A stretch of 6,031 nt of DNA from the NCBI GenBank assembly GCA_010027295.1, contig RGVM01000178.1:1-6031 (forward strand), given 5' to 3'. The translations under genes and the position numbers were made by a program. Numbering within the stretch: position 1 is the stretch's first letter; the number at the start of each line of letters is the position of its first letter. Below, in pieces: positions 1 through 6,031 of this stretch. This stretch comes from Chitinophagia bacterium (GTDB taxonomy: Bacteria > Bacteroidota > Bacteroidia > Chitinophagales > Chitinophagaceae). Under the pieces are notes generated by a model. It saw only the letters and a list, made by a program, of their open reading frames with translations. It made no database searches and was not told the origin of the DNA.

Positions 1-1
1 T

Positions 2-880
2 GCCACCGACGTCACGGCGCTCGTCTCCACCGACCCGGCTGTCTTCGATCCGTGCGGCTGCGGCGAACAACCTTCCAAGACGAACAACGGCCAGAAGATC
101 TGGTGGGTCGTCGGCACCGACAGCGGCAACGGCAGTTTCGTCCCGGCGGAGCTCAACGACCAGGGCATGTACGTGCCCCAGACGAGCCCCTACGCGCACA
201 CCCTGATCGAGGTCACGGCGATGAAGCCGGCCCAACTGGCCGGCAGCCTGTTCTTCCTCCGCCTGGCGGCCACCGACAAGATCCGCCGCGGTCTGTCCGG
301 GTTCACGGACGTCGACTCGCAGTATTTCTACGACGCCAGCAACGGGCCGCAGGTCACCGCCGAACAGCGCGATTTCCTCCAGGTTCCCGGATCTCCCGAC
401 ACATGGCGCCTCAACCTCACGGAGAGTCAGGCGAAGATGGTTCAAGACTTTCCTTTTGTAAAGCCGGGCAGTGTGGTGCGTGAACTCAATACATCCGGAT
501 TCGGTAACACCTTCCCCTACGACACCGCACATTTCAAATGGTCGGAGGATAATTTCGGCCCATTGTGGATTCCGAAGAAGGGCGCGACCCTGACCTTGAC
601 ACAGTCCAATATCTCCGCATACCGCAGGGCCATCTCGGTTTATGAAGGCAATGAACTGGTGGAAAAGAACGGCAGGTTCTTCATCAACGGAAAGGAAACG
701 GATACTTACACTTTCCGGTTGGATTATTTCTGGATGATGGGCGACAACCGCCACAACTCCCAGGACTCTCGATTCTGGGGTTTTGTACCGGAAGACCATG
801 TCGTGGGCAAGGCATCGCTGATATGGTTTAGCTGGCAAGGAGGCCCACGCTGGAAGCGCCTATTCAGGGTGATTCGTTGA
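2..880 (+). CDS. lepB: Signal peptidase I, C-terminal part (5' end outside window)
   Basis: Type I signal peptidase cleaves signal peptides from exported proteins at the outer face of the inner membrane, using a Ser-Lys dyad. The frame is open from base 2 to the TGA at 878-880, giving 292 residues with no start in the window. The internal ATG at 167 is not a credible start, because coding continues upstream in frame. Conserved box D (GDNRHNSQDSR, about bases 740-772) and box E (WGFVPEDHVVGKA, just after) are clear. They are preceded by DNFGPLWIPKKG, SAYRRAISVYEGNEL and FFINGK. The N-terminal membrane anchor and the boxes carrying the catalytic Ser and Lys must lie upstream. The roughly 140 residues ahead of the FPYDTAHFKW block belong to the large insertion that makes Bacteroidota LepB longer than E. 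coli LepB. They contain no motif I recognise. Bases 1 to about 430 are markedly richer in GC than the rest of the gene. Identity is very secure; only the N-terminal extent is unknown. Confidence 0.95.
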   Translation, partial: ATDVTALVSTDPAVFDPCGCGEQPSKTNNGQKIWWVVGTDSGNGSFVPAELNDQGMYVPQTSPYAHTLIEVTAMKPAQLAGSLFFLRLAATDKIRRGLSGFTDVDSQYFYDASNGPQVTAEQRDFLQVPGSPDTWRLNLTESQAKMVQDFPFVKPGSVVRELNTSGFGNTFPYDTAHFKWSEDNFGPLWIPKKGATLTLTQSNISAYRRAISVYEGNELVEKNGRFFINGKETDTYTFRLDYFWMMGDNRHNSQDSRFWGFVPEDHVVGKASLIWFSWQGGPRWKRLFRVIR

Positions 881-953
881 AAGTCGGACGGACCGACATC
901 ATCCGCACAATGCAGGCGGTCTCCGCGTCGTTATCATCATCCAATATACCAGC
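881..953. other. lepB-cdd intergenic gap, no clear promoter
   Basis: This 73-base spacer separates the lepB stop from the cdd start on the same strand. I see no Bacteroidota-type promoter (a TTTG-like -33 box with TAnnTTTG at -7), no sigma-70 box pair and no Shine-Dalgarno sequence ahead of cdd. Lack of a Shine-Dalgarno is common in Bacteroidota. A short perfect inverted repeat, GTCGG-ACGGA-CCGAC, lies at 883-897 directly after the lepB stop. It has no following T-run, so it is not a convincing intrinsic terminator. Read-through from lepB into cdd is therefore possible but unproven. Confidence 0.5.
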
Positions 954-1466
954 ATGACGGCCAAGGAGATACGTATTGCATATGAGTCCTACACGTCCAG
1001 GATGGAGTTATATCCTCAGGATCGGGAGCTGCTCTCGGCTGCCGATGCCGCACTTGACACGGCCCATGCTCCCTATTCAAGGTTTCGCGTTGGGGCTGCA
1101 GTCAGGCTTTCGGATGGTTCCATCCTAAGAGGCGCCAACCAGGAGAACGCCTCCTTTCCTGCGGGCATCTGTGCCGAGCGTGTACTGTTGTCGGCTGTCT
1201 CCGCCGTGTCACCGCACCTCTCGGTTTCATCATTGGCCATCACCTATGCAGGGGAAGGCATCGATTCCTCCCATCCGCTGGCACCTTGCGGCGTTTGTCG
1301 GCAGACATTAGCGGAATACGAGGATCGGTATCGCCACCCCATCAGGCTTATCCTTTCCGGACAGGCGGGTATAGTTCAGGTATTCACATCGGCCTGCGAC
1401 CTGCTGCCGTTCCGATTCTCAGGGACGGAACTGCCCGTCTCCGCCTTCGATCCTTCGGGAACCTGA
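954..1466 (+). CDS. cdd: Cytidine deaminase (homotetrameric, zinc-dependent)
   Basis: This enzyme hydrolytically deaminates cytidine and deoxycytidine to uridine and deoxyuridine in cytoplasmic pyrimidine salvage. The 170-residue product fits the short tetrameric class better than the roughly 290-residue dimeric E. coli form. Visible signatures, in order, are APYSRFRVGAAV (residues 39-50); the substrate-binding NQENASFPAG (62-71), with Asn62 and Glu64; CAER (73-76), giving the zinc ligand Cys73 and the proton-shuttling Glu75; and PCGVCRQ (111-117), giving the zinc ligands Cys112 and Cys115. All key residues are intact, so activity is expected. The ATG at 954 is preferred over the in-frame ATG at 1002 because the ESY..MELYPQDRELL segment looks like the usual family N-terminus. 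No Shine-Dalgarno precedes it. The gene follows lepB by 73 bases and converges on the outer-membrane factor gene with 21 bases between stops. Confidence 0.96.
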   Translation: MTAKEIRIAYESYTSRMELYPQDRELLSAADAALDTAHAPYSRFRVGAAVRLSDGSILRGANQENASFPAGICAERVLLSAVSAVSPHLSVSSLAITYAGEGIDSSHPLAPCGVCRQTLAEYEDRYRHPIRLILSGQAGIVQVFTSACDLLPFRFSGTELPVSAFDPSGT

Positions 1467-1487
1467 CCTGTCTTTTTGTCCAATCCT
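1467..1487. other. Convergent 3' junction between cdd and the efflux operon
   Basis: Only 21 bases separate the cdd stop (TGA, 1464-1466) from the stop of the minus-strand outer-membrane factor gene (TGA, complement of 1488-1490). A five-T run occurs at 1473-1477. The only nearby hairpin on the plus strand is TCC-TTCG-GGA at 1451-1460 inside cdd, a 3-bp stem, which is too weak to call a terminator. Transcripts from the two sides may overlap at their 3' ends. Confidence 0.4.
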
Positions 1488-2798
1488 TCAGTCCGCCTGT
1501 ACGTCACCTGCGATGAACTGCAGTGTGGTGGCTGCTATCTTGGCTCGGAATGCAGCGTTGATATAACGGTCCTGCGCCTCAATAAGGCTCAGTTGTGCCT
1601 GTCGCAATTCGATCGAGTTGCTTTGCAGCTTCCGGAACCTTTCGGTGGAGATGAAGTTGTTCTCCATGGCCAGCTCGACGTTCTGGCGCTCGATCTCCGC
1701 GTTGGAGGCCGCATTCCTGTATTCTTCGTAGGCCACCTGGAGGTCTCGAAGGATCTCGGAACGCAGCAGCTCAGTCTGCAATTCCTGCTGGCGCAGCCGT
1801 TCATCCGCAACCTTCAGCTGGGTGCGCACCGTATTACCGTTGAAGATGGGAATCGCGAGGTTGACGCCGATGTTGGGCCCCAGCGTCTGGTTGGTCAGGA
1901 AGAAGCCCCCGGATGCCTTGTTCCGGTTGAAGCTGGACACCGATGCGAGTGAGAGCACGGGTAGTCGCTGCGCATTCACGATGCGCCGGTCCTGCAGCAG
2001 TACCGCTCGATTGCGCTGGGCCAGGAGCAGTTGGTAATTGCCCTTCTCCGCCTTGCTTCTGAATTCGGCTATGTCAACGGGGGATATGGAAAACGCAGTA
2101 TCAGCGACAGCCAGGGGGGCTTCCGGTGGACGCTTCATCAGCGTGTTGAGGACCGCCTTGGCGACGCGTACCTGCCGGCGTATGCTCTCCAGGTTGACAC
2201 GTTGCGTGTTGAGGTCTATCCGGGCCTGCAGGAGGTCCGTCTTGGCCGCGCTGCCCACGTTGAAACGTGTATCCGCGATTCGCTCTCGTTCCTGGGCGAG
2301 GTTGATGATTGCTTCAATGGCGCGCACCTGAAGGTTGAGCCGTATGATGTCGAAATAGGCTGAGAGTACCTCGAAGCTAAGCCTTTCCACTTCCTGTCGC
2401 ATCTGCACTTCTCCGATACGCTCGAGTTCTTCGAAGCGTTCCTTGGTCGCGAGTACTCGCATGCCTGAATAGATGCGCCAGCTGGCAGAGACGTTCGCTG
2501 CGAGGATATTGTTGGTCACCCCGTTCCGTATGATTTCGTTGCCGTTTGCGAGTTTCTGGTTCAGGTTCGACAGTGCCTCGGTATTGGCCATGCCCGCAGT
2601 CACCAGCGGCCATTTGCCGGCATTTCCCCACGTGTTGTTAATGCGTGCGATGTCCTGCTCGCTCCTTGCTATTTGTATGCGGAGGTTGTTCCGCAGGGCG
2701 ATATCCACCGCATCGCGGGCCTTGAGCAGGCTGTCCTGAGCCTGAGGGAGTAGAGAGGATATGGCGAGTAGGAGCGTGAGGAAGGGCTTAGGATTCAT
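1488..2798 (-). CDS. TolC-family outer-membrane efflux protein
   Basis: This is the outer-membrane duct of a tripartite efflux pump. It should trimerise into a beta-barrel with a periplasmic alpha-helical tunnel that meets the adaptor and pump. The 436-residue product starts with a Sec signal peptide (hydrophobic residues 6-17, probable cleavage near PQA, about residue 20). It has no cysteine anywhere, so it is not a lipoprotein like OprM. Two OEP repeats are visible. The first, about residues 25-220, ends in the typical RFNVGSAAKTDLLQARIDL (178-196). The second, about 245-430, carries LGPNIGVNLAIPIFNGNTV (306-324) and the matching ELRQAQLSLIEAQDRY (397-412) helix. Long, Gln/Arg/Glu-rich helices separate them. 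It is shorter than E. coli TolC (about 490 residues), mainly for lack of a C-terminal extension. Its ATG lies inside the end of the upstream RND gene (11-base overlap), so it is the last gene of the operon and probably translationally coupled. The family is secure; the substrate is not predictable. Confidence 0.95.
   Translation of the reverse strand: MNPKPFLTLLLAISSLLPQAQDSLLKARDAVDIALRNNLRIQIARSEQDIARINNTWGNAGKWPLVTAGMANTEALSNLNQKLANGNEIIRNGVTNNILAANVSASWRIYSGMRVLATKERFEELERIGEVQMRQEVERLSFEVLSAYFDIIRLNLQVRAIEAIINLAQERERIADTRFNVGSAAKTDLLQARIDLNTQRVNLESIRRQVRVAKAVLNTLMKRPPEAPLAVADTAFSISPVDIAEFRSKAEKGNYQLLLAQRNRAVLLQDRRIVNAQRLPVLSLASVSSFNRNKASGGFFLTNQTLGPNIGVNLAIPIFNGNTVRTQLKVADERLRQQELQTELLRSEILRDLQVAYEEYRNAASNAEIERQNVELAMENNFISTERFRKLQSNSIELRQAQLSLIEAQDRYINAAFRAKIAATTLQFIAGDVQAD
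2788..2798 (-). promoter_or_regulatory. Stop-start overlap between pump and outer-membrane factor genes
   Basis: On the minus strand the 11 bases ATGAATCCTAA hold both the start of the outer-membrane factor (ATG AAT CCT) and the end of the RND pump (GAA TCC TAA) in a different frame. This overlap implies one transcript and suggests translational coupling, by re-initiation of ribosomes finishing the pump gene. No strong Shine-Dalgarno is visible just ahead of the ATG; the nearest purine-rich stretch is GGAAAAAAGACG. Confidence 0.6.
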
Positions 2799-5700
2799 GA
2801 TTCGTCTTTTTTCCGCCAGAAAGGTAGCTGTAGAGGGCGGGCACCACGAACAGGGTCAGCACCAGTGCGAAGAGCATGCCGCCTACGATGACGATGCCCA
2901 GCGGCACACGGCTTTTACCCGCCGACCCGATGGCCATGGCGATGGGCAGGGCGCCCAGCGTGGTGGCGAGTGTGGTCATCAGGATGGGCCTCAGCCTGGC
3001 CACGGCCGCATCCACCGCGGCACCGAATTTCTCCTGACCCTCCTCCCGCTTCCGGTTGGCAAACTCCACGATCAGGATACCGTTCTTGGTCACAAGACCG
3101 ATTAGCATGATGATGCCGATCTGGGAGAAGATGTTGAGCGACTGGCCGAAGAGGGAGAGGCTCACCACGGCGCCGGCGAGGGCCAGCGGTACCGTGATCA
3201 TGATGATGAAGGGGTCGGTGAAGCTCTCGAATTGGGCCGCGAGCACGAGGTAGATCAGCACCAATGCCAGCACGAAGGCGAACATCGTGTTGGAAGAACT
3301 CTCCGCAAAGTCGCGCGAGGAGCCCGTCAGCGAGGTCGAGAAGCTCTCGTCCAGCACCTTCTGCTTGATGCGCATCATCTCTTGAATGCCCTCCCCGAGG
3401 GTCCTGCCCTGCGCGAGTCCGGCCGAGATAGTCGCACTCTTCAGTCGGTTGAAATGGTAGATGGTGGGCGGGTTGGAGGCCTCCGCGATGCGGACGACGT
3501 TGTCCAGCTGTATGAGCTGTCCGCTGCGGGACCGCAGGTAGAGCGACTTCAGGTCGAGAGGAGCATCCCGGTCCTCCCGGTCAACCTGACCAATCACTTC
3601 GTACTGCTTGCCGTTGCGGATGAAATATCCGAACCTGCGTCCACTGAGGGCGAGCTGCAGCGTGTTCGTGATGTCGAGTATCGAGATGCCCAGTTCGCTG
3701 GCCTTTAGCCTGTCGATGGTTACCTGGAGCTCGGGCTTGTTGAACTTTAGGTTGACGTCGGTACCCTGGAAGACGGGGCTCTTGGACAGCTCTTCCATGA
3801 ACACGGGCACTTTCGCCTTGAGTTGCTCGAAGTTGAGGTGCTGGAGCGCAATGGCCACTGGGAGAGAACCCCTGGACATCATGCCTACCGAGATGGTCTG
3901 CTCCTGAACTGTCAGTACCCTGACGTTGGTGACGTCCTTGAACATGCGGTTCATCTGCTGGGCGATCTCGCCTTGCGACCTTTTCCGCTGGGAAGCATCC
4001 ACCAGTCCTATGCTCGTGGTGGCCGCGTTGGCGCCGCCTGCACCGCTGTAGCCCGGGGCGAAGGACAGCACGACGTAACGTTCCGGGATCGAGTCAATGA
4101 TACGCTGCACGACGTCGTAGCAGGCTTTGTCCATGTAATCGAAGTCTGTGCCCTCGGGGGCCAGGATGCTCGCGCGCAGGCGGTTCCTGTCCTCCATCGG
4201 TGCCAGCTCGGAGGGAAGGCCCGAACCCACCAGGTAGATGAGGGCCGCGCAGGCTGCTACGATTACCAGGGCCAACCACCTCATCCGCATGAAACCCGAG
4301 AGCAGGGCGCGGTATCCGTTCTCCATGCCGGCGTAGAAGGGTTCCGAGACCCTGTAGAACCAGGAGTGTCGGTGACCGCCCTTGCGGGTCAGGTAGATGT
4401 TCAGGACGGGCGTGAGGGTGAGGGATACGAAGGCCGAGATGATGACGGCGCCCGCCACCACGATTCCGAACTCACGGAAAAGCCTGCCCACAAAGCCCTG
4501 CAGGAATATAATGGGGAGGAAGACAATGGCAAGCGTCAATGAGGTCGCGATGACCGCGAAATAAATCTCGCGGGAACCCTCCCTGGCGGCCTTGAACCGG
4601 TCCATTCCCTGTTCCATCTTCTTGAAGATGTTCTCGGTGACCACGATGCCGTCGTCCACCACCAGTCCAGTCGCCAGTACCAGGGAGAGGAGCGTCAGGA
4701 CGTTGATGGAGAACCCTGCCAGGTACATGATGAAGAAGGCGCCGATGAGCGAGACTGGGATGTCGATCAGCGGGCGGAAGGCGATGCTCCACTCGCGGAA
4801 GAACAGGTAGATGATGATGACCACCAGCCCGATGGCAATGAACAGCGTCTCCTTCACCTCCCTGATGGCCTTGCGAACGAACTGTGAGCGGTCGAACCCG
4901 ACTTCCAGCAGGACGTCCTCCGGAAGGTCCTTGCGCACCTGGCTGATCCTTTCATAGATTTCGTCGGTGATCTCGACGTGGTTGGAACCGGGCTGGGCCA
5001 CGATGCCCAGGTTCACGGAGCGGATATTGTTCTTCCTTGTGGAGCTTTCCTCGTTCTCGGGTCCCAGGACTGCATAGCCCACGTCTCGCAGACGGATGAT
5101 ACGGCCGGCATCCTGTACGATGATGAGGTTGTTGAAGTCGTCCTCCGTCGTCAGTTTGCCATAGGCCTTTACGGTGAGCTCTGTGACATTGCCCCGCACC
5201 TTGCCGCCGGGCAGTTCGATGTTCTCCCTGTCGAGCGCCGTCTTGACGTCTTGTATGGTGAGTCGGTAGGCGGCAAGCTTCGATGGGTCGAACCAGATGC
5301 GCATCGCGAAGCGCTGCCCGAAGACGTTGACGGAACTCACCCCGTTCACCGTCTGCAGGCGCTCCTGCACGATGTTCTCGGCGTAGTCCGTCAGCTCGAG
5401 CAGTGTGCGCCGGTTGCTCTGCATCTGGATGAACATGATGGGGTCGGAGTCCGAGTCCTGCTTTGCGACGGAAGGAGGCGCGTCGACGTCTCTCGGGAGC
5501 ACACCTGAGGCTTGTGAGACCTTCTCCCGCACGTCGTTTGCGGCCTTCTCCAGGTCTACGCCCAGTTCGAACTCGACAGTGATATTGCTGCTGCCCTGGC
5601 TGCTAGAGGATGTGATGGTGCGAACCCCCTCGACGCCGTTGACGGCCTTTTCCAGGGGTTCGGTGATCTGCTGTTCGATGATCTCGGCATTCGCACCCTG

Positions 5701-5853
5701 GTAGGAGGTGCGCACGTTCACTACGGGCGGGTCGATCGCAGGATACTCGCGGACACCTAAGAAGGTGTAGCCGATGGCGCCGAAGATGATGATGACGATG
5801 GAGCATACCACCGCAAGCACGGGTCGGCGGATGCTCAGCTCGGAGAGGTTCAT
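2788..5853 (-). CDS. RND efflux transporter, HAE1/AcrB type
   Basis: This is the inner-membrane proton antiporter of a tripartite efflux pump, which should act as a trimer with the adaptor and TolC-family protein encoded beside it. Its 1021 residues are complete and slightly shorter than AcrB (1049). It shows the RND duplication. TM1 is about residues 11-31, a periplasmic loop follows to about 336, then TM2-TM6 (about 337-485), TM7 (about 525-545), a second loop to about 854, and TM8-TM12 (about 855-1009). Proton-relay residues are present: Asp400-Asp401 in GLVVDDGIVVTEN (TM4), Lys923 in GLVTKNGILIVEF (TM10), and Arg953 and Thr960 in RLRPILMT, matching AcrB Asp407/408, Lys940, Arg971 and Thr978. 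A heavy-metal (CusA/CzcA) pump is unlikely from the overall motif pattern. The switch-loop region (about 598-612, FAPGYSGAGGANAATT) is glycine/alanine-rich and lacks most of the pocket phenylalanines of AcrB. A GAGG lies 5 bases before the ATG. The adaptor gene ends 12 bases upstream. Confidence 0.97.
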   Translation of the reverse strand: MNLSELSIRRPVLAVVCSIVIIIFGAIGYTFLGVREYPAIDPPVVNVRTSYQGANAEIIEQQITEPLEKAVNGVEGVRTITSSSSQGSSNITVEFELGVDLEKAANDVREKVSQASGVLPRDVDAPPSVAKQDSDSDPIMFIQMQSNRRTLLELTDYAENIVQERLQTVNGVSSVNVFGQRFAMRIWFDPSKLAAYRLTIQDVKTALDRENIELPGGKVRGNVTELTVKAYGKLTTEDDFNNLIIVQDAGRIIRLRDVGYAVLGPENEESSTRKNNIRSVNLGIVAQPGSNHVEITDEIYERISQVRKDLPEDVLLEVGFDRSQFVRKAIREVKETLFIAIGLVVIIIYLFFREWSIAFRPLIDIPVSLIGAFFIMYLAGFSINVLTLLSLVLATGLVVDDGIVVTENIFKKMEQGMDRFKAAREGSREIYFAVIATSLTLAIVFLPIIFLQGFVGRLFREFGIVVAGAVIISAFVSLTLTPVLNIYLTRKGGHRHSWFYRVSEPFYAGMENGYRALLSGFMRMRWLALVIVAACAALIYLVGSGLPSELAPMEDRNRLRASILAPEGTDFDYMDKACYDVVQRIIDSIPERYVVLSFAPGYSGAGGANAATTSIGLVDASQRKRSQGEIAQQMNRMFKDVTNVRVLTVQEQTISVGMMSRGSLPVAIALQHLNFEQLKAKVPVFMEELSKSPVFQGTDVNLKFNKPELQVTIDRLKASELGISILDITNTLQLALSGRRFGYFIRNGKQYEVIGQVDREDRDAPLDLKSLYLRSRSGQLIQLDNVVRIAEASNPPTIYHFNRLKSATISAGLAQGRTLGEGIQEMMRIKQKVLDESFSTSLTGSSRDFAESSSNTMFAFVLALVLIYLVLAAQFESFTDPFIIMITVPLALAGAVVSLSLFGQSLNIFSQIGIIMLIGLVTKNGILIVEFANRKREEGQEKFGAAVDAAVARLRPILMTTLATTLGALPIAMAIGSAGKSRVPLGIVIVGGMLFALVLTLFVVPALYSYLSGGKKTNHES

Positions 5854-5858
5854 GGGGG

Positions 5859-5862
5859 CCTC
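5859..5862 (-). promoter_or_regulatory. Possible ribosome binding site of the RND gene
   Basis: On the minus strand a GAGG sits 5 bases before the RND start codon (GAGG-CCCCC-ATG). It lies between the adaptor stop and the pump start, and it supports the ATG at 5851-5853, where the protein begins with the family-typical LSELSIRRPVLA. The match is short and Bacteroidota often do without Shine-Dalgarno sequences, so this could be chance. Confidence 0.35.
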
Positions 5863-5865
5863 GCT

Positions 5866-6031
5866 TTAGGGTTGTTGGATGCGCGTGACCTTCACCTTGG
5901 AGTCCTTGCGCAGGAACATGAGGCCGGTGGTGACGACGGTGTCGAGAAACGACCGGTCATCCGCTACTCGTACGTGTTTAACAGTGAACAGGTCGAGGGG
6001 TGGACCAGCCCGGATGCCACACCACAGGATG
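5866..6031 (-). CDS. Periplasmic adaptor (RND membrane fusion protein), C-terminal fragment
   Basis: The minus-strand frame ending in TAA (complement of 5866-5868) runs open to the right edge of the window, giving the last 54 complete residues of a protein. The terminal segment, DTVVTTGLMFLRKDSKVKV followed by TRIQQP (bases 5869-5943), is the characteristic end of HlyD/AcrA-type adaptors, where a G-D-x-V-V-x-x-G-L strand closes the membrane-proximal domain. Adaptors of this family link the RND pump to the TolC-like duct in the periplasm, and the gene position (12 bases ahead of the pump) fits exactly. The upstream part (5944-6031) is less typical. A GIRAG motif is visible, but the expected pattern of about ten residues with GL..G just before DTVV is absent, and no other frame is better: both alternatives hit stops. 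This may be divergence or sequence error close to the edge. The role is inferred from the tail plus context. Confidence 0.78.
   Translation of the reverse strand, partial: ILWCGIRAGPPLDLFTVKHVRVADDRSFLDTVVTTGLMFLRKDSKVKVTRIQQP

Noticed and set aside
52..483. A 143-codon plus-strand open frame overlapping the signal peptidase
   Set aside because: The product is Arg/Pro/His-rich, as expected from the shifted frame of GC-rich coding DNA. The signal peptidase frame continues through the whole region into its conserved C-terminus.
1451..1460. TCC-TTCG-GGA hairpin followed downstream by a five-T run as a possible cdd terminator
   Set aside because: The stem is only 3 bp and is separated from the T-run by 12 bases, so it does not meet the pattern of an intrinsic terminator.
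1476..1952. A 158-codon plus-strand open frame opposite the TolC-family gene
   Set aside because: It is antisense to the conserved second OEP repeat and has no recognisable motif. The minus-strand gene explains the sequence.
4808..4822. GATGATGATGA-type triplet repeats inside the RND gene (also near 5785-5800)
   Set aside because: They encode runs of Ile/Val in transmembrane helices on the minus strand (for example VVIIIYL and IVIIIFG), which is normal for membrane-protein coding sequence, not a functional repeat.
4978..5508. A 176-codon plus-strand open frame opposite the RND gene, and several similar ones (for example 3823-4542 and 3232-3708)
   Set aside because: They lie fully antisense to a well-conserved transporter. 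Their products are low-complexity, rich in His, Gly, Arg and Val, and have no family motifs. They arise from the GC-rich codons of the real gene.
2788..5853. Possible heavy-metal (CusA/CzcA) RND pump
   Set aside because: The adjacent TM4 Asp pair in GLVVDDGIVVTEN, the GLVTKNGILIVEF motif in TM10 and the overall size follow the HAE1 drug/hydrophobe pattern. I see no metal-efflux signature or metal-binding neighbour gene.

Overview
The window is an ordinary chromosomal segment of a bacterium that is most likely a moderately high-GC member of the Bacteroidota. The main evidence is the signal peptidase I at the left edge. It has a long extra region ahead of its box D, and a C-terminal block (DNFGPLWIPKKG, then YFWMMGDNRHNSQDSRFWGFVP, then a WKRLF tail) of the kind I associate with Bacteroidota LepB. 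The cytidine deaminase has the short homotetrameric form with a family-typical N-terminus, which fits. Class and genus cannot be fixed from this sequence.

Layout. Bases 2-880 (+) encode the C-terminal 292 residues of signal peptidase I (lepB), open at the left edge. After a 73-base gap, 954-1466 (+) is a complete cytidine deaminase (cdd). It converges, with only 21 bases between, on a three-gene minus-strand operon that fills the rest of the window. In transcription order this operon is a periplasmic adaptor (membrane fusion protein), of which only the C-terminus is present (6031 to 5866); a complete RND-superfamily inner-membrane transporter of the HAE1/AcrB type, 1021 residues (5853 to 2788); and a complete TolC-family outer-membrane factor, 436 residues (2798 to 1488).

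How the genes work together. The three minus-strand genes encode the parts of one tripartite efflux pump: adaptor, proton-driven pump and outer-membrane duct. They are packed with a 12-base gap and then an 11-base overlap, so co-transcription and coupled translation are expected. The pump retains its proton-relay residues (Asp400, Asp401, Lys923, Arg953, Thr960), so it should be active. Its drug-pocket loop differs from that of E. coli AcrB, so the substrate is not predictable here. lepB (protein secretion) and cdd (pyrimidine salvage) are housekeeping genes with no evident functional tie to the pump.

I found no mobile element, CRISPR array, RNA gene, toxin-antitoxin pair, defence gene or previously undescribed system. 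The points most worth checking are a base-composition break inside lepB near base 430 and the poorly family-like last 88 bases at the right edge of the window.
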